From: an uncultured Clostridia bacterium
Lineage (GTDB): Bacteria > Bacillota > Clostridia > Oscillospirales > Acutalibacteraceae
Assembly: GCA_937877675.1 (NCBI GenBank)
Contig: CALEIS010000078.1
Span: forward strand, 1-11,821
Direction of reading: 5' to 3'
Length of the DNA: 11,821 nt
Part shown: one piece after another, positions 1 through 6,066 of the stretch
How positions within the stretch are numbered: the first letter of the stretch is position 1
Layout of the letters: every line of letters begins with the position of its first letter
Program-made: the position numbers and the translations under genes
The notes under the pieces: generated by a model
Database searches by the model: none
Told to the model about the DNA's origin: nothing
Seen by the model: the letters and a program-made list of their open reading frames with translations, nothing else

Positions 1-165
1 GGTCGTGAAATCAGAATTATGGTTAATCCAGAACAGATTTCTGACGAAAAGATGGTTATTGTTGCTCGTGATATTGCAAAGAAGATTGAGGATGAACTTG
101 AGTATCCAGGACAAATCAAGGTTAATATTGTGAGAGAAAATAGGGTTATTGATTTCGCAAAGTAA
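1..165 (+). CDS. rny: Ribonuclease Y, C-terminal end (5'-truncated by window)
   Basis: Only the last 54 codons are present, read in frame from base 1 to a TAA at 163-165. The peptide begins GREIRIMVNPEQIS and continues with ARDIAKKIEDELEYPGQIKV and a final VIDFAK. This is the highly conserved C-terminal tail of RNase Y, where 'ARDIAKKIE..L.YPGQIKV' is close to invariant. RNase Y is the membrane-anchored endoribonuclease that starts mRNA decay in Bacillus and many Clostridia. The KH and HD domains and the N-terminal membrane anchor lie outside the window and cannot be checked. The identification is supported by the next gene, ymdB, which is the usual neighbour of rny (ymdA-ymdB in B. subtilis). 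Nothing in the visible part looks broken. Confidence 0.93.
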   Translation, partial: GREIRIMVNPEQISDEKMVIVARDIAKKIEDELEYPGQIKVNIVRENRVIDFAK

Positions 166-187
166 TCTGATAAATACCAAATAACAA

Positions 188-218
188 TGCCCCGATGTCA
201 TCAAAAGGCTTCGGGGCA
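188..218 (+). terminator. GC-rich hairpin after rny, lacking a U-tract
   Basis: A perfect 8-bp stem pairs TGCCCCGA (188-195) with TCGGGGCA (211-218) around a 15-nt loop, starting 23 nt after the rny stop codon. The following bases are AAATAAATTAAAT, so a canonical intrinsic terminator tail is absent on the plus strand. The hairpin may be a weak or factor-assisted terminator, or a 3'-end stabilising or processing element that separates rny from ymdB expression. The stem is certain as sequence. The function is inferred. Confidence 0.45.
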
Positions 219-254
219 AAATAAATTAAATCTATATATAGAAACGGTGTGCTT

Positions 255-1040
255 ATGTCACGCGAAATTAAAATTTTATGCGTAGGAGATGTTGTTGGTA
301 CTCAAGGGTGCGAATTCCTTCGCAAAACTCTTTCTGATTTTAAGAGAAAGAATAACATTGATGTTTGTATTGTAAATGGTGAAAATTCTGCAGTCGGTAA
401 CGGAATGTTGCCAAATTCCTGCAATCATATTTTCACAAATGGTGCCGATTTTATTACCGGTGGTAACCACTCATTAAAAAGACGAGAAATCTTTGATTAT
501 CTCGATAACAACGAAAATATTATTCGTCCTGCTAACTTTGGTGAAGGTGTTTGGGGCAAAGGTTGGGGAATAATTGATAAAGGTGCCTACAAGGTGGGTG
601 TTATTAACCTTCTTGGCAGAGTTTGGCTTGAAGGACATCTTGACCCATTCAGTAAGGCTGACGAAATAATTGAAGAAATTAAAAAGGAAACTAAAATTAT
701 CTTAATTGATTTTCATGCAGAGGCTACCGCTGAGAAAAAGGCTTTTGGATATTATCTTGACGGAAAGGTTAGTGCAATTTTCGGCACTCATACGCATATT
801 CAAACTGCTGATGCACAGATTATGGCAAATGGTACTGGATATATTACTGATTTGGGTATGACCGGTCCTGAAGAATCTGTACTTGGTGTGAAAAAAGAGA
901 TAATTATTGATAAATTCAGAAAAGGTTTCACAACTATGTTTGAAACCGCCGATACACCTTGTTTTATGCAGGGATGTATTTTTACAATAGATAGAGATAC
1001 AGGAAAGACAATAAATATTGAAGCCGTAACTGTGAGGTGA
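255..1040 (+). CDS. ymdB: YmdB-family metallophosphoesterase (TIGR00282 type)
   Basis: This is a 261-residue calcineurin-like phosphoesterase of the YmdB family. B. subtilis YmdB is a cytoplasmic di-metal phosphodiesterase acting on cyclic nucleotides, and it influences motility versus biofilm gene expression. Family motifs are in order: VGDVVG at about 10-15 (metal Asp12), NGEN at 41-44, GGNH at 69-72, RPANF at 91-95, DFHAEATAEK at 152-161 and GTHTHIQTAD from 177, followed by YITDLGMTGP. Length matches the family (about 260-265). I chose ATG 255 because the protein then opens MSREIKILCVGDVVG, as expected. An in-frame GTG at 249 would add two residues. The ribosome site is weak: GGTG at 246-249, just after a 12-bp palindrome. 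All metal-binding positions I expect are present, so the enzyme should be active. The position directly after rny is the conserved arrangement. The residues after GNH (SLKR instead of the usual TWDK) are a mild variation. Confidence 0.93.
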   Translation: MSREIKILCVGDVVGTQGCEFLRKTLSDFKRKNNIDVCIVNGENSAVGNGMLPNSCNHIFTNGADFITGGNHSLKRREIFDYLDNNENIIRPANFGEGVWGKGWGIIDKGAYKVGVINLLGRVWLEGHLDPFSKADEIIEEIKKETKIILIDFHAEATAEKKAFGYYLDGKVSAIFGTHTHIQTADAQIMANGTGYITDLGMTGPEESVLGVKKEIIIDKFRKGFTTMFETADTPCFMQGCIFTIDRDTGKTINIEAVTVR

Positions 1041-1047
1041 ATGATAA

Positions 1048-2538
1048 ATGAGTAAAATCACAAAGACAATAGCATTGATTTTGTGTATAGTTATGTGTTT
1101 TTCTGCTTGTAGCAGCAACCCGAATGGTGGCGAGAGCACAACTGTTGCAGGACAGGAAGGCACAGAAACAACTCAGGACTCATTCACAATTACCGACGGT
1201 AAAGTGGTTTTACCATACAACAAAACAGATGGAATAAATCCATTTTTTGCAGAGAGTTATGAAAATATTTATCTTGGTCATTTTCTGTATGAATCATTAT
1301 TTTCTATTGACAAAAGTTATGCTGTAACAAATGCGATTGCAGAGAGTATTTCTTTTGAGGGAAATGATGTAACAGTAAAATTGCGACATAATGTTTTGTG
1401 TAGCGACTATTCCCCACTTACAGCATCCGATGTGGTGTACTCGTTTAATCTTGCAAAGAATTCTTACTATTGGGGAAACACATTGAAAAATGTGGCTTCT
1501 GCCAGAATGCAAGATGATTACACAGTTGTTTTTTCCCTTGATTTTAAGGATGTTTATGTTGCAGGAAAATTGGTCTTTCCAATTGTGAAAACAGGTACAG
1601 CAGATGGCAGAGAATCTGTACCTATGGGTAGTGGGGCTTATACTTTTGCTAATGATAAACTTGTAAATATTGCAAATGCACAAAATGTGGTTTATCTTGC
1701 AGAAATTAGTGACCGTAGTAGTGCAGAAGATGCTTTTAACATCGGTATGACTGATGTTTTCTTTGATGATTTGTCAAATTGTGATTATTCAGTTACAATG
1801 GGTCAGGTCAGTGAATTTGCATTGAACAATATGGTGTATCTGGGTATAAATAATAACAAGGGTGTTCTTGATAAGAATATAAGAAGTGCTATTGCCGCAA
1901 AGCTTGATGCAGATGCAATTGCTCTTTCTTCGTATCAGGGTCACTCAAAGGGAAACAAGCTTCCTGTTAATCCGAATAGTCTTTTGTTTAATGAGCTTAC
2001 AAAGGTGGATTCTGTTGGAAACCCTACTCTTGCAAATGAAATAATTGACCAGTGTGGATACACGAGATATTCAGGTAGTGCAAAGACAAATGGCTATTAT
2101 ACCTTATCCTTATCGCTTATAGTTAATATTGAAAATCAATACAGAGTTGCTGCTGCATATCAGATTGCTGATTCTTTAGAAGAATGTGGATTTAAGATTA
2201 ATATCCAGATATTAACCTTTGACGAATACAGTAGAAGAATCTCGTCAGGAGATTACGATATGTATTTAGGCGAGGTAAAACTTGACGGCTCAATGGATAT
2301 AAGCCAGTTTTTCACAAGTGGAACAGCATTTAGCTCCGGTATTGACACAACACAAAGGGTAGTCACAGAATATTTTAATTATCGAGCTGGGGATATTACT
2401 TCGGCAGAATACTATGAAATTTTTGTGGAATATTATCCATTTATTCCGGTAGGTTTTAGGACGGGATATGCAGTGACATCAAATGATGTTACACTTAATC
2501 TTGAAAGAATACCATTCAGTTTGTATAACGGTATATAG
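1048..2538 (+). CDS. ABC transporter substrate-binding lipoprotein, family 5 (SBP_bac_5)
   Basis: This is a 496-residue secreted lipoprotein. Residues 1-21 form a lipoprotein signal: a basic start (MSKITK), a hydrophobic stretch, and a lipobox ending SAC with Cys21 as the lipid-anchored residue. A Ser/Thr/Gly/Glu-rich linker follows to about residue 45. The body resembles family 5 solute-binding proteins (DppA, OppA and NikA relatives): GINPFFAESYENIYLGHFLYESL near the N-terminus, then VKLRHNVLCSD.SPLTASDVVYSFNLAK, and a C-terminal lobe with ADSLEECGFKINIQILTFDEYSRRISSGDYDMYLGE. The family captures peptides, metals or sugars for an ABC importer. No permease or ATPase gene is in view, so the substrate cannot be told. 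The ribosome site GAGGTG (1034-1039) lies inside the end of ymdB, and the gap is only 7 nt, so co-transcription and perhaps coupled translation are likely. The location between ymdB and recG is unusual for a transport gene. Confidence 0.85.
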   Translation: MSKITKTIALILCIVMCFSACSSNPNGGESTTVAGQEGTETTQDSFTITDGKVVLPYNKTDGINPFFAESYENIYLGHFLYESLFSIDKSYAVTNAIAESISFEGNDVTVKLRHNVLCSDYSPLTASDVVYSFNLAKNSYYWGNTLKNVASARMQDDYTVVFSLDFKDVYVAGKLVFPIVKTGTADGRESVPMGSGAYTFANDKLVNIANAQNVVYLAEISDRSSAEDAFNIGMTDVFFDDLSNCDYSVTMGQVSEFALNNMVYLGINNNKGVLDKNIRSAIAAKLDADAIALSSYQGHSKGNKLPVNPNSLLFNELTKVDSVGNPTLANEIIDQCGYTRYSGSAKTNGYYTLSLSLIVNIENQYRVAAAYQIADSLEECGFKINIQILTFDEYSRRISSGDYDMYLGEVKLDGSMDISQFFTSGTAFSSGIDTTQRVVTEYFNYRAGDITSAEYYEIFVEYYPFIPVGFRTGYAVTSNDVTLNLERIPFSLYNGI

Positions 2539-2556
2539 TATAAATAAGGTGAAATT

Positions 2557-4608
2557 ATGAAGTTCTCCGATGACATTAAATACATCAAAGGCGTGGGGGA
2601 AGCAAGAGCTCTTGCATTCCGTTCTATTGGTGTGTCAACTGTCGGGGAACTTTTGCGTTTTTATCCTCGTGCTTATGAGGATTGGAGCAAAATTCTTCCT
2701 ATTTCTCAATGTATTATAGGCGAAAATGTATGTATAAAAGGAACGATTATGTTTCCTGTGAAGAATGAGCGTGTTCGTGGGGGTATGCTCATAGCAAAAG
2801 CGACTATTACCGATGGTGATGATGTTGTTTCTGCAACATTTTTCAACAATAAATACATTGAAAAGATGCTTAAAAGTGGAGAAGAATATCTTTTCTACGG
2901 AAAAATTACTCTTGGTAAATTCTCTGCAAGAGAAATGATAACACCTATGTTTATCAAGTCCTCACAGAGTGTTGAAATTAAACCGATTTATCCCCAAAAT
3001 AAGAATATTACATCAAAAATTATTCAGTCAGCGGTACAAAATGCCTTGGAAAAGGTGGAAACCATCCCTGAATATCTTCCACAAGAGATTTTAAATGAAT
3101 ATAATCTTGTTTCTCTTGATACTGCAATAAGAAACATTCATTTTCCTAAAAATGATGAAGATTTGCAAAAAGCAAGGGACAGACTTATTTTTGATGAGCT
3201 TTTCATTTTGCAATTAAGTTTGCTATCCTTGAAAAATGAGAATAAGGAAGTAAAAACAAAGAATATTGTTGAAAAAGATTATACGGAAGAATTTTTTGAA
3301 CTCTTACCGTTTACTCCTACAAACGCTCAAAAAAGAGCAGTAAAAGAGGCTGTTTCAGATATGCAAAAGGGTAAACAGATGAACAGACTTTTGCAGGGTG
3401 ATGTAGGTAGTGGTAAAACTGCAGTTGCAGCATCCATTGTTTATACATCATCAAAAAATGGTATGCAATCAGCACTTATGGCACCGACAGAAGTGTTGGC
3501 AACCCAACATTTTGAAACTTTTACAAGACTTTTTGAGGGCACAGGAATTAAATGTGACTTGCTTGTGGGTAGCACAAAGGCAAAGGATAAAAAAGAGATA
3601 AAAGAAAGACTTAAAAAAGGTGAAATTGATTTAATTATCGGTACTCATGCTCTTATTCAGGAAGATGTTGAGTTTGAGAGATTAGGTCTTGTTATTACTG
3701 ACGAGCAACATCGTTTTGGTGTAAAACAGAGAACGGGTCTTTGTAGTAAGGGTGAAAATCCTCATGTTTATGTTATGAGTGCAACCCCTATCCCCCGTAC
3801 ACTTGCTCTCATTTTCTTCGGTGATTTGAATGTTTCTATTCTCGACGAGTTACCACCTGGAAGACAAAAAATTGATACTTATTCAGTTTCTTCGGCTAAA
3901 CGTGGCTCAATGTTTGAGTATATAAGAAAGCATCTTGACCAAGGTTATCAGGCGTATATCGTCTGCCCACTTGTTGAAGAAAGTGAAATGATGCAGGGAA
4001 TTATGTCGGCAGAAGAGTATTACAAAAAGGCACAGGTACCTTTTAATGGATATACACTTGATTTGCTTCACGGTAAAATGACACCAAAGAAAAAAGATGA
4101 GGTTATGTTGAAATTCAAGAATGGGGAAACGCAACTTCTTATCTCAACAGTTGTTATTGAAGTCGGTGTTGATGTGCCGAATGCAGTTATAATGGTAGTG
4201 GAGAATGCCGAAAGATTCGGACTTTCACAGCTTCATCAGTTGCGTGGTCGTGTTGGCAGAGGTCAGGCTAAATCTTCTTGTATTCTTGTAACCGATGCCA
4301 AGGGTGACGAGGCAAAGGCAAGAATGAGAATTATGTGTGAAACTACTGACGGATTTAAAATTGCCGATGAGGATTTACGTCTTCGTGGTCCAGGTGATTT
4401 CTTCGGCACAAGGCAACATGGTCTGCCAAAGCTAAAAATAGCAGATATTCTGACAGATACAAAGATTCTTACACAGACACAGAGACTTGCTATGTCAATT
4501 ATGGAAGAAAACAGACTTTCTGAAAAAGAAGAATATCGTCAGATTGCGAAATTGGTGGCAAGAAAAATACAAAGTTTACAAGCAGTTAATGCAGCGAATA
4601 CTATTTAA
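2557..4608 (+). CDS. recG: ATP-dependent DNA helicase RecG
   Basis: This is a 683-residue RecG, the monomeric superfamily 2 translocase that remodels stalled forks and branched DNA, and its length is normal (about 680-690). The N-terminal part includes a helix-hairpin-helix-like start (IKGVGEARALAFRSIGVSTVGELLRFYPRAYED) and an OB-fold wedge domain at roughly 50-150. The helicase core shows Walker A GDVGSGKT at 281-288, APTEVLA (motif Ia), DEQH at 382-385 followed by RFGV, SATPIPRT from 408 (motif III), and QLHQLRGRVGRG at 558-569 (motif VI). The C-terminal TRG region reads LRLRGPGDFFGTRQHG at about 607-622. All catalytic residues are present. The start ATG 2557 has a good ribosome site, AAGGTGA at 2546-2552. 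It follows the lipoprotein gene by 18 nt and is followed after 13 nt by an esterase gene, consistent with one operon. Confidence 0.97.
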   Translation: MKFSDDIKYIKGVGEARALAFRSIGVSTVGELLRFYPRAYEDWSKILPISQCIIGENVCIKGTIMFPVKNERVRGGMLIAKATITDGDDVVSATFFNNKYIEKMLKSGEEYLFYGKITLGKFSAREMITPMFIKSSQSVEIKPIYPQNKNITSKIIQSAVQNALEKVETIPEYLPQEILNEYNLVSLDTAIRNIHFPKNDEDLQKARDRLIFDELFILQLSLLSLKNENKEVKTKNIVEKDYTEEFFELLPFTPTNAQKRAVKEAVSDMQKGKQMNRLLQGDVGSGKTAVAASIVYTSSKNGMQSALMAPTEVLATQHFETFTRLFEGTGIKCDLLVGSTKAKDKKEIKERLKKGEIDLIIGTHALIQEDVEFERLGLVITDEQHRFGVKQRTGLCSKGENPHVYVMSATPIPRTLALIFFGDLNVSILDELPPGRQKIDTYSVSSAKRGSMFEYIRKHLDQGYQAYIVCPLVEESEMMQGIMSAEEYYKKAQVPFNGYTLDLLHGKMTPKKKDEVMLKFKNGETQLLISTVVIEVGVDVPNAVIMVVENAERFGLSQLHQLRGRVGRGQAKSSCILVTDAKGDEAKARMRIMCETTDGFKIADEDLRLRGPGDFFGTRQHGLPKLKIADILTDTKILTQTQRLAMSIMEENRLSEKEEYRQIAKLVARKIQSLQAVNAANTI

Positions 4609-4621
4609 GTGGGGAAAGAGT

Positions 4622-5518
4622 ATGTATATTTTTAAACCAATATTAGAGAAAAATTGGGCAAATACAGAGAAAATGGATGCCAAGAGAATTGCAAGTCAGA
4701 CAGAGCCACAAGGACTCCAGCAAATCCTTGATATTCCATACATAAATGACGGACATAAAGGACATCTTCTTGATATTTATTATCCCGAAGGTACAACGGA
4801 AAAACTTCCTGTGATTATTGACATTCACGGTGGTGGATGGATGTATGGTTACAAGGAAATTAACAAGTATTTTTGTTTAAAACTTGCTCAAAAAGGCTTT
4901 TTGGTTGCATCAATTAACTATCGCCTTGCAGGTGAAGTATTTTTTGACGACCAAATCCGTGATATTTTTGCTGCACTTACATGGTTGGGAGAAAATCTCA
5001 AGGACTATCCTGCGGATTTGGATAACATTTTCCTTGCAGGTGATTCAGCAGGTGGACATTTTGTATGTGTTACAACTGCAATCAACCTTAGTGAAGAAAT
5101 GCAAAAGGATTTTGGAGTAAAATATGTTGGTTATGATTTCAAGGCGGTTTCTGCAATCTGTCCTGCTATCGACCTTTTGAGTCCAAACTTTTTAATGAAT
5201 GTAAATGTTCCTGTTCTTTTAGGTGATGATTGGAAAAATAGTAAATTCAAGAAATATATGAAGGTTGAAAATCTTGTATCTGACAAATTCCCACCATTCC
5301 ATATTCTTACTGCACATGGCGACGGACTTCTTAAAAAACAAGCACCAATTCTTGCGGATATTTTCAGAAAAAATAGGGTGGAATTCCGTTTTTGTAACTT
5401 TATGGGACAATTAAACGGAAAATATCTTGGTCATGTTTTCAATGTTATTGACCCATTTTCAATTTATGGTGACCAAGCAAACACAGACATAACAGATTTC
5501 TTTAAGAACAAAATGTAA
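4622..5518 (+). CDS. Alpha/beta-hydrolase esterase (HGGG / GDSAGG type)
   Basis: This is a 298-residue predicted cytoplasmic hydrolase of the acetyl-esterase (Aes / alpha-beta hydrolase-3 or BD-FAE) group. The oxyanion-hole motif HGGGW is at 69-73, and the nucleophile elbow GDSAGG at 140-145 gives Ser142. The probable acid is Asp234 in HGD, and the probable histidine is His271 in GHVFNVIDP, so the Ser-Asp-His triad looks complete. Such enzymes cleave small acyl esters, sometimes deacetylating or deferuloylating sugars, but the substrate cannot be read from sequence. I saw no signal peptide. ATG 4622 is preferred because GGGGAAAGAG (4611-4620) precedes it and the protein then starts like a normal domain. 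The open frame extends 45 codons further upstream into recG, but that would overlap recG by about 120 nt. The gap to recG is 13 nt, so it is probably the last gene of the operon. I found no convincing terminator after it. Confidence 0.85.
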   Translation: MYIFKPILEKNWANTEKMDAKRIASQTEPQGLQQILDIPYINDGHKGHLLDIYYPEGTTEKLPVIIDIHGGGWMYGYKEINKYFCLKLAQKGFLVASINYRLAGEVFFDDQIRDIFAALTWLGENLKDYPADLDNIFLAGDSAGGHFVCVTTAINLSEEMQKDFGVKYVGYDFKAVSAICPAIDLLSPNFLMNVNVPVLLGDDWKNSKFKKYMKVENLVSDKFPPFHILTAHGDGLLKKQAPILADIFRKNRVEFRFCNFMGQLNGKYLGHVFNVIDPFSIYGDQANTDITDFFKNKM

Positions 5519-5554
5519 ACTTTTGCCGTTTTGTGACTTATCCCCGTGGTTAAC

Positions 5555-5584
5555 TTGACAAAACATATGGTAATATGGTTTAAT
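5555..5584 (+). promoter_or_regulatory. Sigma-A-type promoter of the stand-alone dockerin gene
   Basis: A perfect -35 box TTGACA (5555-5560) is followed after 18 nt by TTTAAT (5579-5584), a 5/6 match to TATAAT. The spacer carries a direct repeat, ATATGG at 5565-5570 and 5573-5578. Predicted transcription start is near 5591, leaving a leader of about 30 nt that contains a perfect palindrome. Read by eye; not tested. Confidence 0.7.
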
Positions 5585-5585
5585 A

Positions 5586-5606
5586 TTTATATGATAGTCA
5601 TATAAA
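5586..5606 (+). promoter_or_regulatory. Perfect palindrome at the transcription start (putative operator)
   Basis: TTTATATGA (5586-5594) and TCATATAAA (5598-5606) are exact reverse complements separated by TAG. The centre lies about 6 nt after the predicted transcription start and the right arm ends 2 nt before the AAAGGTG ribosome site (5608-5614). This position suits a repressor operator. As RNA it would form an AU-rich hairpin next to the ribosome site. No regulator gene is nearby to suggest the ligand. Confidence 0.5.
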
Positions 5607-5620
5607 GAAAGGTGAAAAAG

Positions 5621-5944
5621 ATGAAAAAATTTATTGCTCTTCTTTTAGCATTGGTTATAGTTGCGTCAATCCCTGTTATCGCATTTTCTGCTAGTCCTGG
5701 TGTTGGTGGTGGCAACAGCGGTGGCGATGTTATTGAATGGGATGATATTGTGAATGCAGGTTATAGTCAAGGTGACTTGAGTCGTGATGGAAAAATTTCT
5801 GCATATGATGCAAGATTGATTTTGAAAATAGCTGCAGGTACAGAAACAGAAACAAGTGCTGATATAAAACTTTGCGATTTTAATGGCGATGGTAAACTTA
5901 CAGCATATGATGCTCGTCAGGTTTTAAAGCTTGCTGCACAATAA
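5621..5944 (+). CDS. Secreted stand-alone type I dockerin protein
   Basis: This small secreted protein has 107 residues. A classical signal peptide covers about residues 1-23/24: MKK, a long hydrophobic core (FIALLLALVIVASIPVIAF), then cleavage near AFSA. After it comes a short Gly/Ser-rich stretch (SPGVGGGNSGG). The rest is a single type I dockerin of two EF-hand-like repeats. Loop 1 starts at Asp52 (D-L-S-R-D-G ... D63), and loop 2 at Asp86 (D-F-N-G-D-G ... D97). Each is followed by DAR and a helix (LILKIAAG, QVLKLAAQ). Dockerins bind cohesins on scaffoldins or the cell surface, normally tethering an enzyme, but here there is no partner domain. ATG 5621 is chosen for its spacing from AAAGGTG (5608-5614). 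An in-frame GTG at 5612 lies inside that site and would add only MKK. The gene has its own promoter and terminator, so it is monocistronic. The next gene also carries a closely similar dockerin. Confidence 0.85.
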   Translation: MKKFIALLLALVIVASIPVIAFSASPGVGGGNSGGDVIEWDDIVNAGYSQGDLSRDGKISAYDARLILKIAAGTETETSADIKLCDFNGDGKLTAYDARQVLKLAAQ

Positions 5945-5957
5945 AAAAATGATTATT

Positions 5958-5984
5958 AACGGTACCTAGACGGTGCCGTTTTTT
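5958..5984 (+). terminator. Intrinsic terminator of the stand-alone dockerin gene
   Basis: AACGGTACC (5958-5966) pairs with GGTGCCGTT (5972-5980) through nine pairs including one G-U, with a 5-nt loop (TAGAC). The run of T extends through 5979-5984. It lies 14 nt after the stop codon and is a standard Rho-independent terminator. Confidence 0.88.
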
Positions 5985-6013
5985 CATCCGTTGATTTCTT
6001 GACAAACGGATGA
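5984..6013 (+). promoter_or_regulatory. Inverted repeat enclosing the -35 box (putative operator)
   Basis: TCATCCGTT (5984-5992) and AACGGATGA (6005-6013) are exact reverse complements, 9 bp per arm, with a 12-nt centre that ends in the TTGACA box (5999-6004). The spacing between arm centres is 21 bp, about two helical turns, as for a dimeric repressor. It directly follows the upstream terminator. The function is inferred. Confidence 0.5.
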
Positions 6014-6027
6014 TAGTGTGTTTTAAT
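5999..6027 (+). promoter_or_regulatory. Sigma-A-type promoter of the LRR-dockerin gene
   Basis: TTGACA (5999-6004) and TTTAAT (6022-6027) are separated by exactly 17 nt, and TG at 6019-6020 gives an extended -10 (TGTTTTAAT). It shares both boxes with the promoter of the preceding dockerin gene. Predicted start is near 6034, giving a leader of about 33 nt. Confidence 0.78.
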
Positions 6028-6066
6028 TAAACTGAGAAAATTTATAGTTTAGGAGACTTTTTGCAT

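Noticed and set aside
702..1163. Open frame of 153 codons on the minus strand across the ymdB / lipoprotein junction
   Set aside because: It is antisense to two strongly supported genes, shows no recognisable domain and has a Cys/His/Ser-rich composition typical of a reverse-strand shadow.
1297..1683. Open frame of 128 codons on the minus strand inside the lipoprotein gene
   Set aside because: Antisense to a clear family 5 binding protein; composition and lack of motifs indicate a shadow.
4487..4621. Upstream extension of the esterase reading frame into recG
   Set aside because: It would overlap recG by over 100 nt and has no ribosome site, whereas ATG 4622 has one and gives a normal N-terminus.
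5508..5534. ACAAAA / TTTTGT pairing around the esterase stop codon as a terminator
   Set aside because: The stem is six A-U-rich pairs with a 15-nt loop and no T-run after it, so it is not a credible intrinsic terminator.
5519..6066. Mobile element or insertion scar explaining the dockerin genes between core operons
   Set aside because: I saw no terminal inverted repeats with target duplications, no transposase or integrase fragments, and the base composition is like the neighbours.
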